64,000 bases of DNA from Planctomycetota bacterium (GCA_017303555.1 JAFLCN010000002.1:1-64000), one strand, 5' to 3'; counted from the stretch's first letter, positions 44,445-54,775 are shown. Made by a program: numbers and translations. Notes: generated by a model from the sequence alone, not told the origin.

Positions 44445-45623
44445 TTGAAGATCACGGCGATCGAGACCCGCGTCTGCAATGCCCGGATGCGCAACTGGGT
44501 GTTTGTCAAAGTCATCACCGACCAGCCCGGATTGTGGGGCTGGGGCGAGGCGACTCTGGAGTGGCACACGCGCGCGGTGGTCGGGGCGATCGAAGATCTC
44601 GCATCGCTGCTCATCGGCGAAGACCCGACGAGGATCGAACACCTCTGGCAGATGATGTACCGCCAGCACTTCTGGCACGGGAACGGCATCGTGCGCGGCA
44701 CCGCGATCAGCGGGATCGACATCGCACTCTGGGACATTCTCGGCAAGAGCCTGGGGGTGCCGTGCCACAAGCTGTGGGGCGGTCCGGTCCGCGACTATGT
44801 GCGTTTGTACTGCCACCTGGGTGGCGGCAGGATGGAAGATTTCTACGAGACAAAGACGTCCGATGCCGCGCGCTTCGCCGATCTGGCGCTCCGCGCCGTG
44901 GAAGAGGGATTCACGGCCTTCAAGAGCATGGCCGTGCCCGAGACGATGCCGCTCGAGGGCAATCGGCCCGTGCGGTACGCGGAGCAGTGCGTGGCCTCGA
45001 TGCGCGACGCGGTGGGCCCGGATATCGACATCATGGTCGATTGCCACGCCCGCCCGAGCCCGCGGATGGGGCTGCTTTTCGCCAAGGCGCTCGAGCCGTA
45101 CAACCTGTACTTTTTCGAGGAGCCGTGCTGGCCCGAGTCGATCGACGGTATCGCCGAGATCCAGCGCGCGGTGCGCACGCCCATCGCAACCGGTGAGCGC
45201 CTCATCACGCAGCACCCGTTCTGCGAATTGCTGAACAAGCGTGCCGCAAGCGTGCTGCAGCCCGACATTACCCACTGCGGCGGATTGACCGAGGCACGGC
45301 GCATCGCCGGTCTGGCCGAGGCGTACCGCGTGGCGCTCGCGCCGCACAATCCGCAAGGGCCCGTCAGCACCGCGGCCTCGTTGGAACTTGGTTTCGCGAC
45401 TCCGAGCTACATCATCTGCGAGAGCGTGCACAGCGATGTGCCGTGGCGATCGGAGATTGTCCGCGAAGGATTCACGGTCGAAAAGAAGGGCCGGATCGTT
45501 CGCGCCAACACAAAGCCGGGTCTGGGCATCGAACTCGACGAGTCGGTGATCGCGAAGCACCCGTTTCAGCAAGAGGTTTTGCAGCGGCACTTCTATCCCG
45601 ACGGCAGCGTCGGGGACTGGTAG
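44445..45623 (+). CDS. Enolase-superfamily sugar-acid dehydratase (DgoD/ManD-like)
   Basis: A 392-residue mandelate racemase/muconate lactonising type enzyme starting at TTG (44445), with CAGGA upstream. The capping domain ([21 protein letters not shown]) is followed by a barrel with metal-ligand regions [23 protein letters not shown] and [19 protein letters not shown] and the late histidine in [14 protein letters not shown] give the catalytic acid region of the galactonate/mannonate dehydratase group. It dehydrates an aldonic or uronic acid to a 2-keto-3-deoxy acid. The exact sugar acid is not clear. Confidence 0.85.
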   Translation: MKITAIETRVCNARMRNWVFVKVITDQPGLWGWGEATLEWHTRAVVGAIEDLASLLIGEDPTRIEHLWQMMYRQHFWHGNGIVRGTAISGIDIALWDILGKSLGVPCHKLWGGPVRDYVRLYCHLGGGRMEDFYETKTSDAARFADLALRAVEEGFTAFKSMAVPETMPLEGNRPVRYAEQCVASMRDAVGPDIDIMVDCHARPSPRMGLLFAKALEPYNLYFFEEPCWPESIDGIAEIQRAVRTPIATGERLITQHPFCELLNKRAASVLQPDITHCGGLTEARRIAGLAEAYRVALAPHNPQGPVSTAASLELGFATPSYIICESVHSDVPWRSEIVREGFTVEKKGRIVRANTKPGLGIELDESVIAKHPFQQEVLQRHFYPDGSVGDW

Positions 45624-45634
45624 AGCATCCGATC

Positions 45635-46423
45635 ATGGCAAACCGCGAATCAGTTGCGATCGTGAGCGGAGCGTGCGGCGACATAGGGCGCGCGATCGTG
45701 CTGGAGCTTGCACGCCGCGGCGCAGCGGTGGCGCTCTCGGATGTTGGATCTGCACAAGAAGCGGAAGGGGTGCTGCGCGAGGTTCGTGCGCTGGGCCGGG
45801 TTGCACGCTACGACCGCGTCGATGTCTCGGACGCGGAGGCCGTTGACCGCTGGGTGGACGATGTGCGCAGTACAACTGGCGACGTCGCCTGGGCGGTTGC
45901 ATCCGCAGCGACCGTGACGATCGCCGGAACAATGCAGGTCAGCAGCGGGGCCTGGAAACGCGAGCTCGATGTGAACCTGAACGGGGCCTTCTACGTGGCT
46001 CGGGCTGCGGCCGGCGCCATGCTCGGGGCGGATCGGGGCGGACGCATCGTGTTTGTCGGGAGCTGGGCGGCGCACGCGCCGCACGCGAATCTGCCGGCGT
46101 ACAGCGTGTCGAAGGCCGGAGTCCGGATGCTGTGCAGGTGCATGGCCCTCGAGCTCGCCGATCGCGGCATCTTGGTCAACGAGATCGCGCCGGGATATGT
46201 GGATGCGGGATTGAGCGCCGAGGTCTTCCGCAAGGATCCGGGCGCGAGGGAAAAGGCATCGGCGCGCGTGCCGCTCGGCCGGATGATGACGGCGGAAGAC
46301 GTTGCGAAGCAAGTTGGCTACCTCTGCTTCGATTCCAGTTCGCACACGACCGGCAGCACGCTCCTGATGGATGGCGGGCTGTCTCTCGGCACTCCGGTTC
46401 GGGGATCGGAGTTCGAACCATGA
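45635..46423 (+). CDS. Short-chain dehydrogenase/reductase
   Basis: A 262-residue classical SDR. The cofactor motif is GACGDIG (residues 11-17), the catalytic serine lies in VFVGSWAAHAP, and the YxxxK pair in YSVSKAGVRMLC. The C-terminal GSTLLMDGGLSLG is typical. It probably oxidises a sugar or hydroxy acid in the pathway of the dehydratase gene 11 bp upstream. Its stop overlaps the next start by 4 bp (ATGA). Confidence 0.9.
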   Translation: MANRESVAIVSGACGDIGRAIVLELARRGAAVALSDVGSAQEAEGVLREVRALGRVARYDRVDVSDAEAVDRWVDDVRSTTGDVAWAVASAATVTIAGTMQVSSGAWKRELDVNLNGAFYVARAAAGAMLGADRGGRIVFVGSWAAHAPHANLPAYSVSKAGVRMLCRCMALELADRGILVNEIAPGYVDAGLSAEVFRKDPGAREKASARVPLGRMMTAEDVAKQVGYLCFDSSSHTTGSTLLMDGGLSLGTPVRGSEFEP

Positions 46424-47865
46424 GCGGGCGAACGCTGACATGGTCGGAGCCTGTGTTCGGCGGGCTTTTCGGCGTGGCGCGGCGCGACATCACGCCCCCG
46501 ATCGAGATCTACGCGCGCAACTGGGGCGCAGCGGAACACGACCTGGCGGTGGGGGTGCATCGTCCCCTGCTTTGCACCGTGCTGACGATTCGCGGGAGAC
46601 AGGATGAAACCCGGCAGGTTCTGGCGGCGATCGATGCGACCTGGTTCCGGGGGCCCGAGGGGGCCACACTGATCCGAGAGCGGGTGTGCGCGGCGCTCGG
46701 CTTGAAGCCGGAGTCGCTCATGGTCGCGCTCTCTCACACGCACGCGGGGCCGTCGATCTCCCCGGCCGAGTGCCACAAGCCCGGCGGGTCGCACATCATG
46801 CCTTACGTCGAGCGCGTGGCAGAGGCGATCGTCGATGCCGCACGCGAAGCGGTGGCAGGCGAGACGCTCTGTGAACTTCGCTTCGCAGCCGGCCGCTGCC
46901 GGCTCGCGGTTGATCGCGACCTTCCCGATCCCATGAAAGACCGGCTGGTTTGCGGATTCAATCCGGCCGGCGAGCCGGACGATGCCTGCATGGTCGGCCG
47001 GGTGAGCCGCGCGAGCGATGGCGTTGCGATCGCCACGATCGTGAACTACGCCTGCCACCCGACGACGCTCGGTGCTTCGAACAAGTTGATCTCGCCGGAC
47101 TTTGTCGGTGCGATGCGGGAGACCGTTGAAGCCGCGACGGATGGCGCACCGTGCCTGTTCCTGCAGGGCGCATCGGGTGAGTTGGCTCCGCGGATTCAAT
47201 ACAGCGGTGACACGACCGTTGCCGATGCGCACGGACGGGAGCTCGGGCACGCGGCAGTCTCGGCACTCGAAGGGATGTTGGAGCACGGAACGTCGCTCGT
47301 GATGGAGGGCGTCGTCGAATCGGGCGCGCCGCTGGCGATGTGGCGGGTGCGGGAGGGAGAATGTCCCGCCGGAGCCGTTCGTGCGATTGAACTGCCGGTC
47401 GAACTGCCCCTGAAGCCATCGGTTCGTGATGAGACTCAGATTCTTCGCGAGATGCACGCAACCGACGATCGCGCGGCAAAGGAGCGCCTGCATCGCGAGC
47501 TGCTCGTCGCCCGCACGGTCGGTGCGGGCGGCGCGACATCGAAGCGAACCGTGTGGATCTGGAAGCTGGGTGAAGTGATCTTCGTTGGGCAGAGCGACGA
47601 GGCGTATTCGCACCTGCAGAGGAACCTGCGCGAGGCCTTTCCGCACCGGTGCATGGTCGTGATGAACGTTGTGAACGGCTGGGGCGGGTACATCTGCCCG
47701 GCCAACCGGTATGAACAGCGGGTGTACCAGGCGCAGCAGAGCCCGTATGCGTCCGGGTGCCTGGAGATGATGATCGATCACGTGCGATGGGCGATATCGG
47801 AACTGGAGCACAACGACCTCGCGGCCGAGCCCGTTGGAGCGGAGCAAGGATTCCGCGAGCGATGA
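46420..47865 (+). CDS. Neutral/alkaline ceramidase-like amidohydrolase
   Basis: A 481-residue protein of the neutral ceramidase (Ceramidase_alk) family. Zinc-site segments are ALSHTHAGPSISP (SHTHxGP) and NYACHPTTLG, with FLQGASGELAPR and VIFVGQSDEAYSHLQRNLRE further on. Similar proteins without a signal peptide are common in planctomycete and verrucomicrobial sugar operons, and most are uncharacterised. No signal peptide is visible here, so a cytoplasmic substrate other than ceramide is likely. The gene is coupled at both ends by ATGA overlaps. Confidence 0.82.
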   Translation: MSGRTLTWSEPVFGGLFGVARRDITPPIEIYARNWGAAEHDLAVGVHRPLLCTVLTIRGRQDETRQVLAAIDATWFRGPEGATLIRERVCAALGLKPESLMVALSHTHAGPSISPAECHKPGGSHIMPYVERVAEAIVDAAREAVAGETLCELRFAAGRCRLAVDRDLPDPMKDRLVCGFNPAGEPDDACMVGRVSRASDGVAIATIVNYACHPTTLGASNKLISPDFVGAMRETVEAATDGAPCLFLQGASGELAPRIQYSGDTTVADAHGRELGHAAVSALEGMLEHGTSLVMEGVVESGAPLAMWRVREGECPAGAVRAIELPVELPLKPSVRDETQILREMHATDDRAAKERLHRELLVARTVGAGGATSKRTVWIWKLGEVIFVGQSDEAYSHLQRNLREAFPHRCMVVMNVVNGWGGYICPANRYEQRVYQAQQSPYASGCLEMMIDHVRWAISELEHNDLAAEPVGAEQGFRER

Positions 47866-50213
47866 ATAGCACGCCGGGAAATCATCCGAAGCTGGGCATT
47901 GCCGCGCCGCTGCTGGCAAGCCTGTTCTTTTGCATGCAGGCGCTCGCGGCGCCGTTGACGCTTCGCACGGCGAACGAGGTTTCCGGTGTACGGATTCTGG
48001 AGCCGCAGAAGTGGGGCGTGGTGCGATCCGTCGTGGCGAACGAGTCGGATCGGGAAGAGCTTCCGTTTATTGTCGTGCAGTTCGAGGGGGATCCGCTTCG
48101 GCAGTTCCGTTCGCGCGTGTGGATCCCGGCGGGGAGCGTTCGAGAGGTGCTGACGCCGGTCCGGGTTGGCCCGATATCGGAGAAGACCCCAAGCGTCGGC
48201 ATCACAACGCGGCTTCAGGGGCTCGAGAATTCGTCGCCGACACCGACGCTGAGCGCGCCGTCGCCGCTCACGCGCGGGCGATTCGAAAGCGCTGTCGTGA
48301 CCCGGACAGAAGATGCCGAAATGACCGGGCTGGTCGGCGCGATTCGGAAAGCCGCGGGATTGAAACCAACAACCTTCCTGCTCAACCCCGGCGGCCTGCC
48401 AGCTTCGCCGGCGGGATACGAAGCCGTTGACAGCATCTTTGCCGGAGAAGACGAACTGGATCTCGACCCGATGCGACGAGATGCGCTGCTGGGGTTTGTG
48501 GAGCGGGGAGGCCGGCTATGGATCGCATTGAAAGAGGGTCAAACCTGGCCCGAGAAACTCCTGGGTGATCGGTGGGGCATTTCGATTCTCGATTGGGTCG
48601 ATGCCACGCACTTTGTCATCAAGGGACCGAGCGGAGAAACGCCTCAGGAACTCGATAAGGGCGTTCGACTCGCACGGGTGTGCGCGCCGGGATTCGAGGT
48701 CACGCACAGCATCAATGGGTTTCCCGCGGCGCTGCGACGATCGGTCGGCCGGGGGCAGATTGTCGTGACCACACTTGCGCCGGGCGGATGGCTCGATCCT
48801 GCCGGGGCGGCGACGCCTGCGCTCGCCGACCTTCAGGCGTTTGTCGCGCCGCCGGAGGAACCGAGAGTCTTTGGTGTTCCCGATATGCGCGTCTTCGATC
48901 CCCACATTCGAGCCGCGATCGGGCACGAGATTGTGCAACGGAGCACCGTGCTGCTGGTGCTTGGGCTTGGCGTGGGCGCCGCTCTCATCGCCGCGGCATG
49001 GGCCGCTCGAATGCGCCGACTCGAATTGGCGTCGGTCGCGATCGGCGTGATCGCTCTCGGAAGCGGGGGCGTTCTCGTCGGGATCGGGAGAGCTTCGCAA
49101 ACTCAGACGCCTTCGATGAGCGCGACGGATCAGCTTGTGCTGTACGCCGAGGAGCCGGGACGCGCCGAGGTATTCGCGCGGTCGACGGTGTATCTGAGCC
49201 CGGATGAGCCCGCGGCCGATACTTCGGTGCTTCAACGGCGCGGTGGCACACTGGTGGCCGAGCGGAGCGGCTCGGGCGCGATCGAGCGGACGACGTGGAC
49301 CGGAAGCGAGGATGCAGTCATCGACGGGCTGGATCTGCGCCCCGGTGCGTCGGCGGTTCTCACCGTGCAGGCGGGCGTGCGGGAGGTTCCGGAGGTGCGC
49401 GCGACCGTTGGAGCGGATGCACGCGGAGTTCGCGGGCGCCTTGAACTCGGAGGCATGCGGGCGGGCGATCGGCCACTGTTGGTAACGCCCGCCGGAAGCC
49501 AAGCGCTCGAGATCGATGCCGCAGGGGGAATCTCGAGCCGCGAGGCTGGTGCGCCGGGCGCACTTCAGAGCACCCTTCAAAGCGAAGAGCAGATCGCGCG
49601 GGCGCGGGTGGTTCAGGCGCTGCTGGAAGGTGCGTGGTATCCGAACAAGCCTGTGATCCTGCTTTGGAACGAACTGTTGGATATCGGGGTGAAGTATCCC
49701 GCGCCGGAAAAGGGGAACTCTCTTCGCGCGATTCCGGTGCGGTTTGAAAAGCCAAAGCCGGGCAGCGAGGTTTCGCTTCCGAGCGTGCTGCTGTCGCCCG
49801 AACCGATTCGGGGCGATGTTGCGGGGCGGAAGAGCGGCGTGGTGTACGACTCCGCGAAACGCACCTGGCTCACCGCGATTCACCAACCGATGCTGGTGAT
49901 GAAGGGGTTCCGCCCGCCGGATGCGTTCGCGACGATCGACGTGTCCTCGGCGGTGTTGACGCTTGATCTGCGGGCACCGGGATGTGCGTACGAAGTCGTG
50001 ATCGTGCGCGATGGCAAGCTGCGGGTCGTGGATCGCGGGTCGAATCCGGTCGGGCCGATCGTGCTCACTCTTACAGGTGAGAACGCCCCTCAGTTGGACG
50101 AGAGCGGGCGGGTGCTTGTCGGAGTGGATATTCGCGGAGACGAGAACCTCGCCGACGGGCCGGGCTGGTCGCTCCGACGCATGGAACTGTCTGTCCGAGG
50201 GAGGGCGCGATGA
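47862..50213 (+). CDS. Large membrane protein of an ABC-transporter operon, function unknown
   Basis: A 783-residue protein not matched to a named family. A signal peptide or N-anchor (KLGIAAPLLASLFFCMQALAAP) precedes about 330 extracytoplasmic residues. Two transmembrane helices follow at about 361-383 (STVLLVLGLGVGAALIAAAWAA) and 390-408, then a long C-terminal region rich in beta structure. The N-terminal half has GGRLWIALKEGQTWPEKLLG and GQIVVTTLAPGGWLDP, reminiscent of glutamine-amidotransferase-like folds in GldG-type and planctomycete membrane proteins. It is coupled by ATGA to the ceramidase-like gene before it and the ATPase gene after it, so it probably works with the ABC exporter. 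Confidence 0.75.
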   Translation: MNSTPGNHPKLGIAAPLLASLFFCMQALAAPLTLRTANEVSGVRILEPQKWGVVRSVVANESDREELPFIVVQFEGDPLRQFRSRVWIPAGSVREVLTPVRVGPISEKTPSVGITTRLQGLENSSPTPTLSAPSPLTRGRFESAVVTRTEDAEMTGLVGAIRKAAGLKPTTFLLNPGGLPASPAGYEAVDSIFAGEDELDLDPMRRDALLGFVERGGRLWIALKEGQTWPEKLLGDRWGISILDWVDATHFVIKGPSGETPQELDKGVRLARVCAPGFEVTHSINGFPAALRRSVGRGQIVVTTLAPGGWLDPAGAATPALADLQAFVAPPEEPRVFGVPDMRVFDPHIRAAIGHEIVQRSTVLLVLGLGVGAALIAAAWAARMRRLELASVAIGVIALGSGGVLVGIGRASQTQTPSMSATDQLVLYAEEPGRAEVFARSTVYLSPDEPAADTSVLQRRGGTLVAERSGSGAIERTTWTGSEDAVIDGLDLRPGASAVLTVQAGVREVPEVRATVGADARGVRGRLELGGMRAGDRPLLVTPAGSQALEIDAAGGISSREAGAPGALQSTLQSEEQIARARVVQALLEGAWYPNKPVILLWNELLDIGVKYPAPEKGNSLRAIPVRFEKPKPGSEVSLPSVLLSPEPIRGDVAGRKSGVVYDSAKRTWLTAIHQPMLVMKGFRPPDAFATIDVSSAVLTLDLRAPGCAYEVVIVRDGKLRVVDRGSNPVGPIVLTLTGENAPQLDESGRVLVGVDIRGDENLADGPGWSLRRMELSVRGRAR

Positions 50214-51238
50214 GCGACGAACTGGTACTGCGCACATCGGACTTGACAAAGGTGTACGGGAACTTCACGGCGCTGGATGGTCTGTCGATCTCGCTCGAGC
50301 GGGGCCGAATCCTGGGGTTCATCGGACCCAACGGCGCGGGAAAGACGACAACGATCAAGATTCTGGTCGGCCTGGTCCGTGCGACGCGGGGCGAGGCGAG
50401 CATCTGCGGAGCCGTCTGCGGCCGAGATACGGCGAAGATCAAGCGGCTCGTCGGCTACATGCCCGATGTGTTCGGGTCGTACGACAACATGCGCGTGTTC
50501 GAGTATCTCGATTTTTTCGGCGCGGCCTTCGGAATCCCCCGGCGCGACCGCAAACGCAGGATCGACGAGTGCCTCGAACTCACGGGCGCAATGCGGATGA
50601 AGGACTTGTTCGTCGAGTCGCTCAGCCACGGCATGAAGCAGCGCGTCGCGTTGACGCGCACGATGCTGCACGAGCCGCAGATGCTGATCCTTGATGAACC
50701 CGCCAACGGGCTCGATCCGCACGCACGCGTCGAGATGCGTGAAGTGCTGCTCGAACTCGCGCGTCGCGGGACCAGCCTCATCGTCACCAGCCACATCCTG
50801 CCCGAACTTGCCCGGATCTGCGATACGGTGGCGATCATCACCGGGGGAAAGTTGCGCGCGTTCGGAACACTGGATCAGATCATGCGGACGGTGCGGCACA
50901 GCCGCGTGATGGAGGTCGTGCTCGGTGATGGCGCAGCGGTAGCCGCCGCATCGCAAGTGTTGGCCGGAGAGCTCGGCGGCACGTCCGCGCTGATGCCGTC
51001 ACGCGAAGCGGCCGAGATCCGGTTTACAACCGATCGGGACGATGCCGGACTGGCGGCGATTCTCGGAAAGCTCGTCGCGGCGGGCGTGCGCGTCGTGCAG
51101 TTTCGAGAGATCCCCATGGATCTTGAGGACGCGTTCCTTTCGGTGACCGGACAGACCGGCGCGAAGCCGACGGATGCTCAATCCGGTGCGAAGCCGGCAC
51201 CGGATCGCGTTCCAAGTGCGGTGGGGGTCGGCGCATGA
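50210..51238 (+). CDS. ABC transporter ATP-binding protein
   Basis: A 342-residue ATPase. Walker A is GPNGAGKTTTIK (about residues 41-52), the signature ESLSHGMKQRVALTR is a LSxGMKQ variant typical of ABC-2/NatA-like exporters, and Walker B is MLILDEPANGLD. The C-terminal extension (about residues 225-342) matches exporter subunits with an added domain. It pairs with the permease encoded next, overlapping by 4 bp. Confidence 0.92.
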   Translation: MSDELVLRTSDLTKVYGNFTALDGLSISLERGRILGFIGPNGAGKTTTIKILVGLVRATRGEASICGAVCGRDTAKIKRLVGYMPDVFGSYDNMRVFEYLDFFGAAFGIPRRDRKRRIDECLELTGAMRMKDLFVESLSHGMKQRVALTRTMLHEPQMLILDEPANGLDPHARVEMREVLLELARRGTSLIVTSHILPELARICDTVAIITGGKLRAFGTLDQIMRTVRHSRVMEVVLGDGAAVAAASQVLAGELGGTSALMPSREAAEIRFTTDRDDAGLAAILGKLVAAGVRVVQFREIPMDLEDAFLSVTGQTGAKPTDAQSGAKPAPDRVPSAVGVGA

Positions 51239-52896
51239 TTCCGATTCTCGCCCGCGAACTGACCGCGATGCTCCGGTCTTGGCGGGCCGTGGCGCTGCAG
51301 ATCGGGTTCCTCGCGTGCCTTGGCGCGCTGGTCGCTCTTCGCTGGCCGGCGGAAGGCCGTGCGGACATGGGGGGCATGGCGTCGCGGCAGGTGTTCCGTA
51401 TCTTCGGCTATGGCCTGCTGATGGGGCTGATGCTGGTGAGCCCGGCCTTCCCCGCGACGAGCATTGTGCGGGAAAGGCTCCAGGGCACTCTGGCGTTGCT
51501 GCTCAACTCGCCGATTACGCCCGTGTCGATGGTGCTCGGCAAGCTGGCAGGGGCGACCGCGTTCGTGTTGCTGCTGCTCGTGCTTTCGTTTCCCGGTGCG
51601 GCCGCGTGTTTCGCGATGGGGGGCATCCATCTCACGTCGCAACTCGGCGCGCTCTACCTGGTGCTCGGGCTGTTGGCGCTCGAATATGCAGCGCTCGGGC
51701 TGCTTGTGAGCGGTCTCGTTCGGAGCACGGATGCGGCGCTGCGAATGACATACTCCCTGGTGTTGTTGCTTGCGATCGGGGCGCTCGCGCCGCAGTTCCT
51801 CCTGAAGAACGCCGCCTGGGCAGGGGAAGAAGTCATCGGCATCACGCGTGTGCTCGCATCGCTCTCGCCGGTTCCCGCCGTGATGCACGCGCTCGGCGAT
51901 TCGGGTGTCCTCGGCGCCGATGACAGCGGGGCGGTTGCACGATTCTCGATCGGGGCGATCGCGGTCATTCTGTTGTGCGTGACGTTGACGACGGCGCGTC
52001 TGGGTTCGCGGCCGATGGACCGATCTCGGGATGCCGGGCGCATGACGGACGAGCTTTCGCCGAGGGCGAAGCTCGTTCGGCGCGTGATGTATCTCTGGTT
52101 CTTTGATCCGCAGGCGCGATCGGGCTTGATCGCACCCTGGCAGAATCCGGTCATGGTCAAGGAGCAACGCTGCCGCCCCCTCGGAAGGGCGAACTGGATG
52201 ATGCGTCTGATCGGAGCATACTTCGTGCTGTCGCTCCTGCTGGTGCTCGGTGCGACCACGCTCAGCCAGAGTCAGGGCGTGATCGGGGTGCTTTCGGCGA
52301 TAGCGATCATGCAGGTCAGCCTCGTCGTTCTGCTCGCACCCAGTCTGGCTTCCGGACTGATCAGCGCCGAACGGGAGAGCCGCGGCTGGCAACTGCTCCA
52401 GATGACGCCGCTGTCGGCCTTGACGATTGTCACCGGAAAGCTGCTGAGCGCGCTCGTGCCGCTCGGCTTGGTGATGCTCGCAACCTTGCCGGCGTACGTC
52501 GCTCTGCTGGCGCTCGACCCCGCTCAATTCCAGACCGCGATGGCAATCCAGACCACGCTTCTGATCTTCGCGGTCATGGCGGTCCTCGTTTCGGCCGGGG
52601 TTGGCAGCTTGTTTCGTCAGACCGCGGTGGCGACGGCGGTCGCGTATTCGCTGGTCGCGGCGCTCTGCGTGGGCACGCTGTTCGTGTGGCTTGGGCGCGA
52701 TGCGCCGTTTACCCCGCGCTTCGTTGAGCGGGCCCTGGTGCCCAATCCGCTCGCCGCCACGCTGAACATCATCGGAACGCCCGGATTCGCCGATTACCGC
52801 CTGACGCCGGGAAATTGGTACTTCATGGCCGCCGCGACTATCTGCGGCGCCGCGATCATGCTCGTTCAAGTGGGCCGTCTGGGGAGGGCTCGATGA
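51235..52896 (+). CDS. ABC-2 type transporter permease
   Basis: A 553-residue membrane protein with about 12 hydrophobic segments, such as ALQIGFLACLGALVALRW, ATAFVLLLLVLSFPGAAACF and YSLVLLLAIGALAPQF, and a second set from about 325 on. It has the ABC-2 topology with an amphipathic ERLQGTLALLLNSPITP segment and a repeat of it (ERESRGWQLLQMTPLSAL), so two permease halves are fused in one chain. The cargo is unknown. It is coupled by ATGA at both ends. Confidence 0.88.
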   Translation: MIPILARELTAMLRSWRAVALQIGFLACLGALVALRWPAEGRADMGGMASRQVFRIFGYGLLMGLMLVSPAFPATSIVRERLQGTLALLLNSPITPVSMVLGKLAGATAFVLLLLVLSFPGAAACFAMGGIHLTSQLGALYLVLGLLALEYAALGLLVSGLVRSTDAALRMTYSLVLLLAIGALAPQFLLKNAAWAGEEVIGITRVLASLSPVPAVMHALGDSGVLGADDSGAVARFSIGAIAVILLCVTLTTARLGSRPMDRSRDAGRMTDELSPRAKLVRRVMYLWFFDPQARSGLIAPWQNPVMVKEQRCRPLGRANWMMRLIGAYFVLSLLLVLGATTLSQSQGVIGVLSAIAIMQVSLVVLLAPSLASGLISAERESRGWQLLQMTPLSALTIVTGKLLSALVPLGLVMLATLPAYVALLALDPAQFQTAMAIQTTLLIFAVMAVLVSAGVGSLFRQTAVATAVAYSLVAALCVGTLFVWLGRDAPFTPRFVERALVPNPLAATLNIIGTPGFADYRLTPGNWYFMAAATICGAAIMLVQVGRLGRAR

Positions 52897-54749
52897 CCTT
52901 CGGCTCACTTCCAGCGCGGGGTGTTTTCGACGCTCGTGCCGCGAGCCTCGGCATTTCCTGTCTGCTGGTGTTTCTGCTCGGTGCCGCAAGCGTGAGCGAT
53001 TCAACCTCACGCGAGGATGCAGGCGAATGCCGAGCGCGACCGATGCTGTGCGACCCGCCCTTGCCTCAGCCGGCGCCGATCTTCGTCTTCGATCGGGCCA
53101 ACATTCCTCTCTGGCTGCAAGCAATGAACAGGCCCGAGGCCGAAATCCGGATGAACGCAATCGAAGCCGTCGGCGCGGCCCATCGACGCGGGGTGCGCGG
53201 GCTGAGTGAGGCGGTTCCCGCAATCCAGAAGCTGCTCGCGACCGATCCGCACGCCGATGTGCGTCACGCCGCGGCAAGGACGCTCGGCGAGCTGGATGCA
53301 CGCTCCGCCGCGGAAGCACTGCGTCAGATTGCCAGAAACGCCGACGCGCCCACCGAGTTGCTCCTGGTTGTTGACCCGATTCTGGCGCAGTGGCAAGACA
53401 CCGATTCGATTCCCGGTTGGATCGCGCGGGTTCAGGCAAGTCCGAGGCGTCCCGCCGCCACGATCTCGGCGGTCCGCAGCCTCGGTTCGATCGGAGCCAG
53501 ACAAGCGAGCGAAGCGCTCTTTGCGGTTGTTCGAAACGCCGACGTCTCGCCGGTCATTCGGCTCGAGGCGGCGAGGGCGCTTGCGGCGATCGCGCCGCCG
53601 GGCCGAAGCGAGCTCGCGAGCGAGCTTGCGGCTGAAGCCGGAGAATGGGGAAGCCTCATCGCGCTGCTGCTGCTCGGATCCGATCGGGAGAATGGTCCAA
53701 AGCTTGAGCTCGATACCACAGGGTTGAATCTCGCGGCTTCGCTCCTTTTCGATCCGGATGCGAGGGTTCGGGGACACGCGCTCTCGTTGGTTCGCAGGGC
53801 CGACAACGCTCGGGCTCGAGCAAAGCCGGAGCTCTTGAACGACTCGGACGATCAGGTGCGTTTTGAGGCGGTCATGGCGCTCGCCCAAGCGCCTGCGTCG
53901 GCTCCGGTCACCGAGCAATTGATGGCCGCCCTCAACGATCTCAGTGAGGCGGTGCGGGTTGCCGCACGGAAGGGGCTGGTCGAGCGGTGGATTGTGGATT
54001 CCCCGGGCGTGCAGCAGGGGCTCGCGCGCGTGCTGGGATCGGACAACTGGCGCGAACTGGAACAAGGCGCCTCCATCGTCGGCGAAGTCAGCTTCGAGGC
54101 CGCGCGGCCTCGCCTGGAAGCGCTGCTGCGCTTCGACCGTCCGGAAGTACGGCTTGCCGCGTGCACGGCTTTGAGGCAACTCAACAGGCCCGAATCACTG
54201 CCAGCGCTGTTGAACCGGGCAGAGGAGCTGACCGCCCTTGCACCGGAATCGAGCAAAGTGCCGGCGAGATTGCAATCGGAAGCCGAAGAGATCAGCCAGA
54301 TATTTATTCTCTTCGCTCAGCAGAAGCACAAGCCGGTGCTCGAACTGCTCGCGAAGTACGTGCCGAAAAGGTCGGGCTTCCACCCGCTTGCCCGCGGGGC
54401 AGCTATCTACGCATTGGGAAAAATCTTCGAGTCGGCGCCCCCTTCGGCGGATCTTGTTTCCAAGCTCCTGGCCCGCGCCGAGGACAACAACCCGATCGAT
54501 CCAGAAGATGCGGGCGTCCGTCGATTCTCGATCATTGCGCTGGGAAGGTTCGGCAGTCGCGATGTGCTTCCGGCGCTCCGTGATCTGTACGAGGCGGAGA
54601 ACACCGTCGTTTCTGTTGGAGGAGCGGCTCGCTGGTCGGTCATGCACATCGAGGGTGTGGAGCTTCCGCCTTGCCGCCCGGTCGAAATCAAGTCTGGTCC
54701 ATTCTTCCTTGAAGCACTGGGGCCGCGTGCAAGCGCGGGGCAACCCTGA
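52893..54749 (+). CDS. HEAT-repeat protein with N-terminal membrane anchor
   Basis: A 618-residue protein. A hydrophobic N-terminal segment (LGISCLLVFLLGAASV) suggests export or anchoring. The rest is a run of HEAT/armadillo-type helical repeats (AAARTLGELDARSAAEALRQIA, SLGSIGARQASEALFAVV, VMALAQAPASAPVTEQLMAAL, CTALRQLNRPESLPALLNRA), which usually form a protein-binding surface. It follows the ABC permease with an ATGA overlap and may be its periplasmic scaffold. No enzymatic motif is visible. Confidence 0.82.
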   Translation: MTFGSLPARGVFDARAASLGISCLLVFLLGAASVSDSTSREDAGECRARPMLCDPPLPQPAPIFVFDRANIPLWLQAMNRPEAEIRMNAIEAVGAAHRRGVRGLSEAVPAIQKLLATDPHADVRHAAARTLGELDARSAAEALRQIARNADAPTELLLVVDPILAQWQDTDSIPGWIARVQASPRRPAATISAVRSLGSIGARQASEALFAVVRNADVSPVIRLEAARALAAIAPPGRSELASELAAEAGEWGSLIALLLLGSDRENGPKLELDTTGLNLAASLLFDPDARVRGHALSLVRRADNARARAKPELLNDSDDQVRFEAVMALAQAPASAPVTEQLMAALNDLSEAVRVAARKGLVERWIVDSPGVQQGLARVLGSDNWRELEQGASIVGEVSFEAARPRLEALLRFDRPEVRLAACTALRQLNRPESLPALLNRAEELTALAPESSKVPARLQSEAEEISQIFILFAQQKHKPVLELLAKYVPKRSGFHPLARGAAIYALGKIFESAPPSADLVSKLLARAEDNNPIDPEDAGVRRFSIIALGRFGSRDVLPALRDLYEAENTVVSVGGAARWSVMHIEGVELPPCRPVEIKSGPFFLEALGPRASAGQP

Positions 54750-54775
54750 AATCCGCCACAGCATTCGGAGCAGCC

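Noticed and set aside
48516..50249. A 577-codon minus-strand frame opposite the large membrane protein gene
   Set aside because: It is Arg/His-rich with no domain, and the opposite strand is tightly coupled to its neighbours on both sides.
51178..53439. A 753-codon minus-strand frame opposite the ABC permease and HEAT genes
   Set aside because: It spans two well-supported plus-strand genes and has strongly biased shadow composition.
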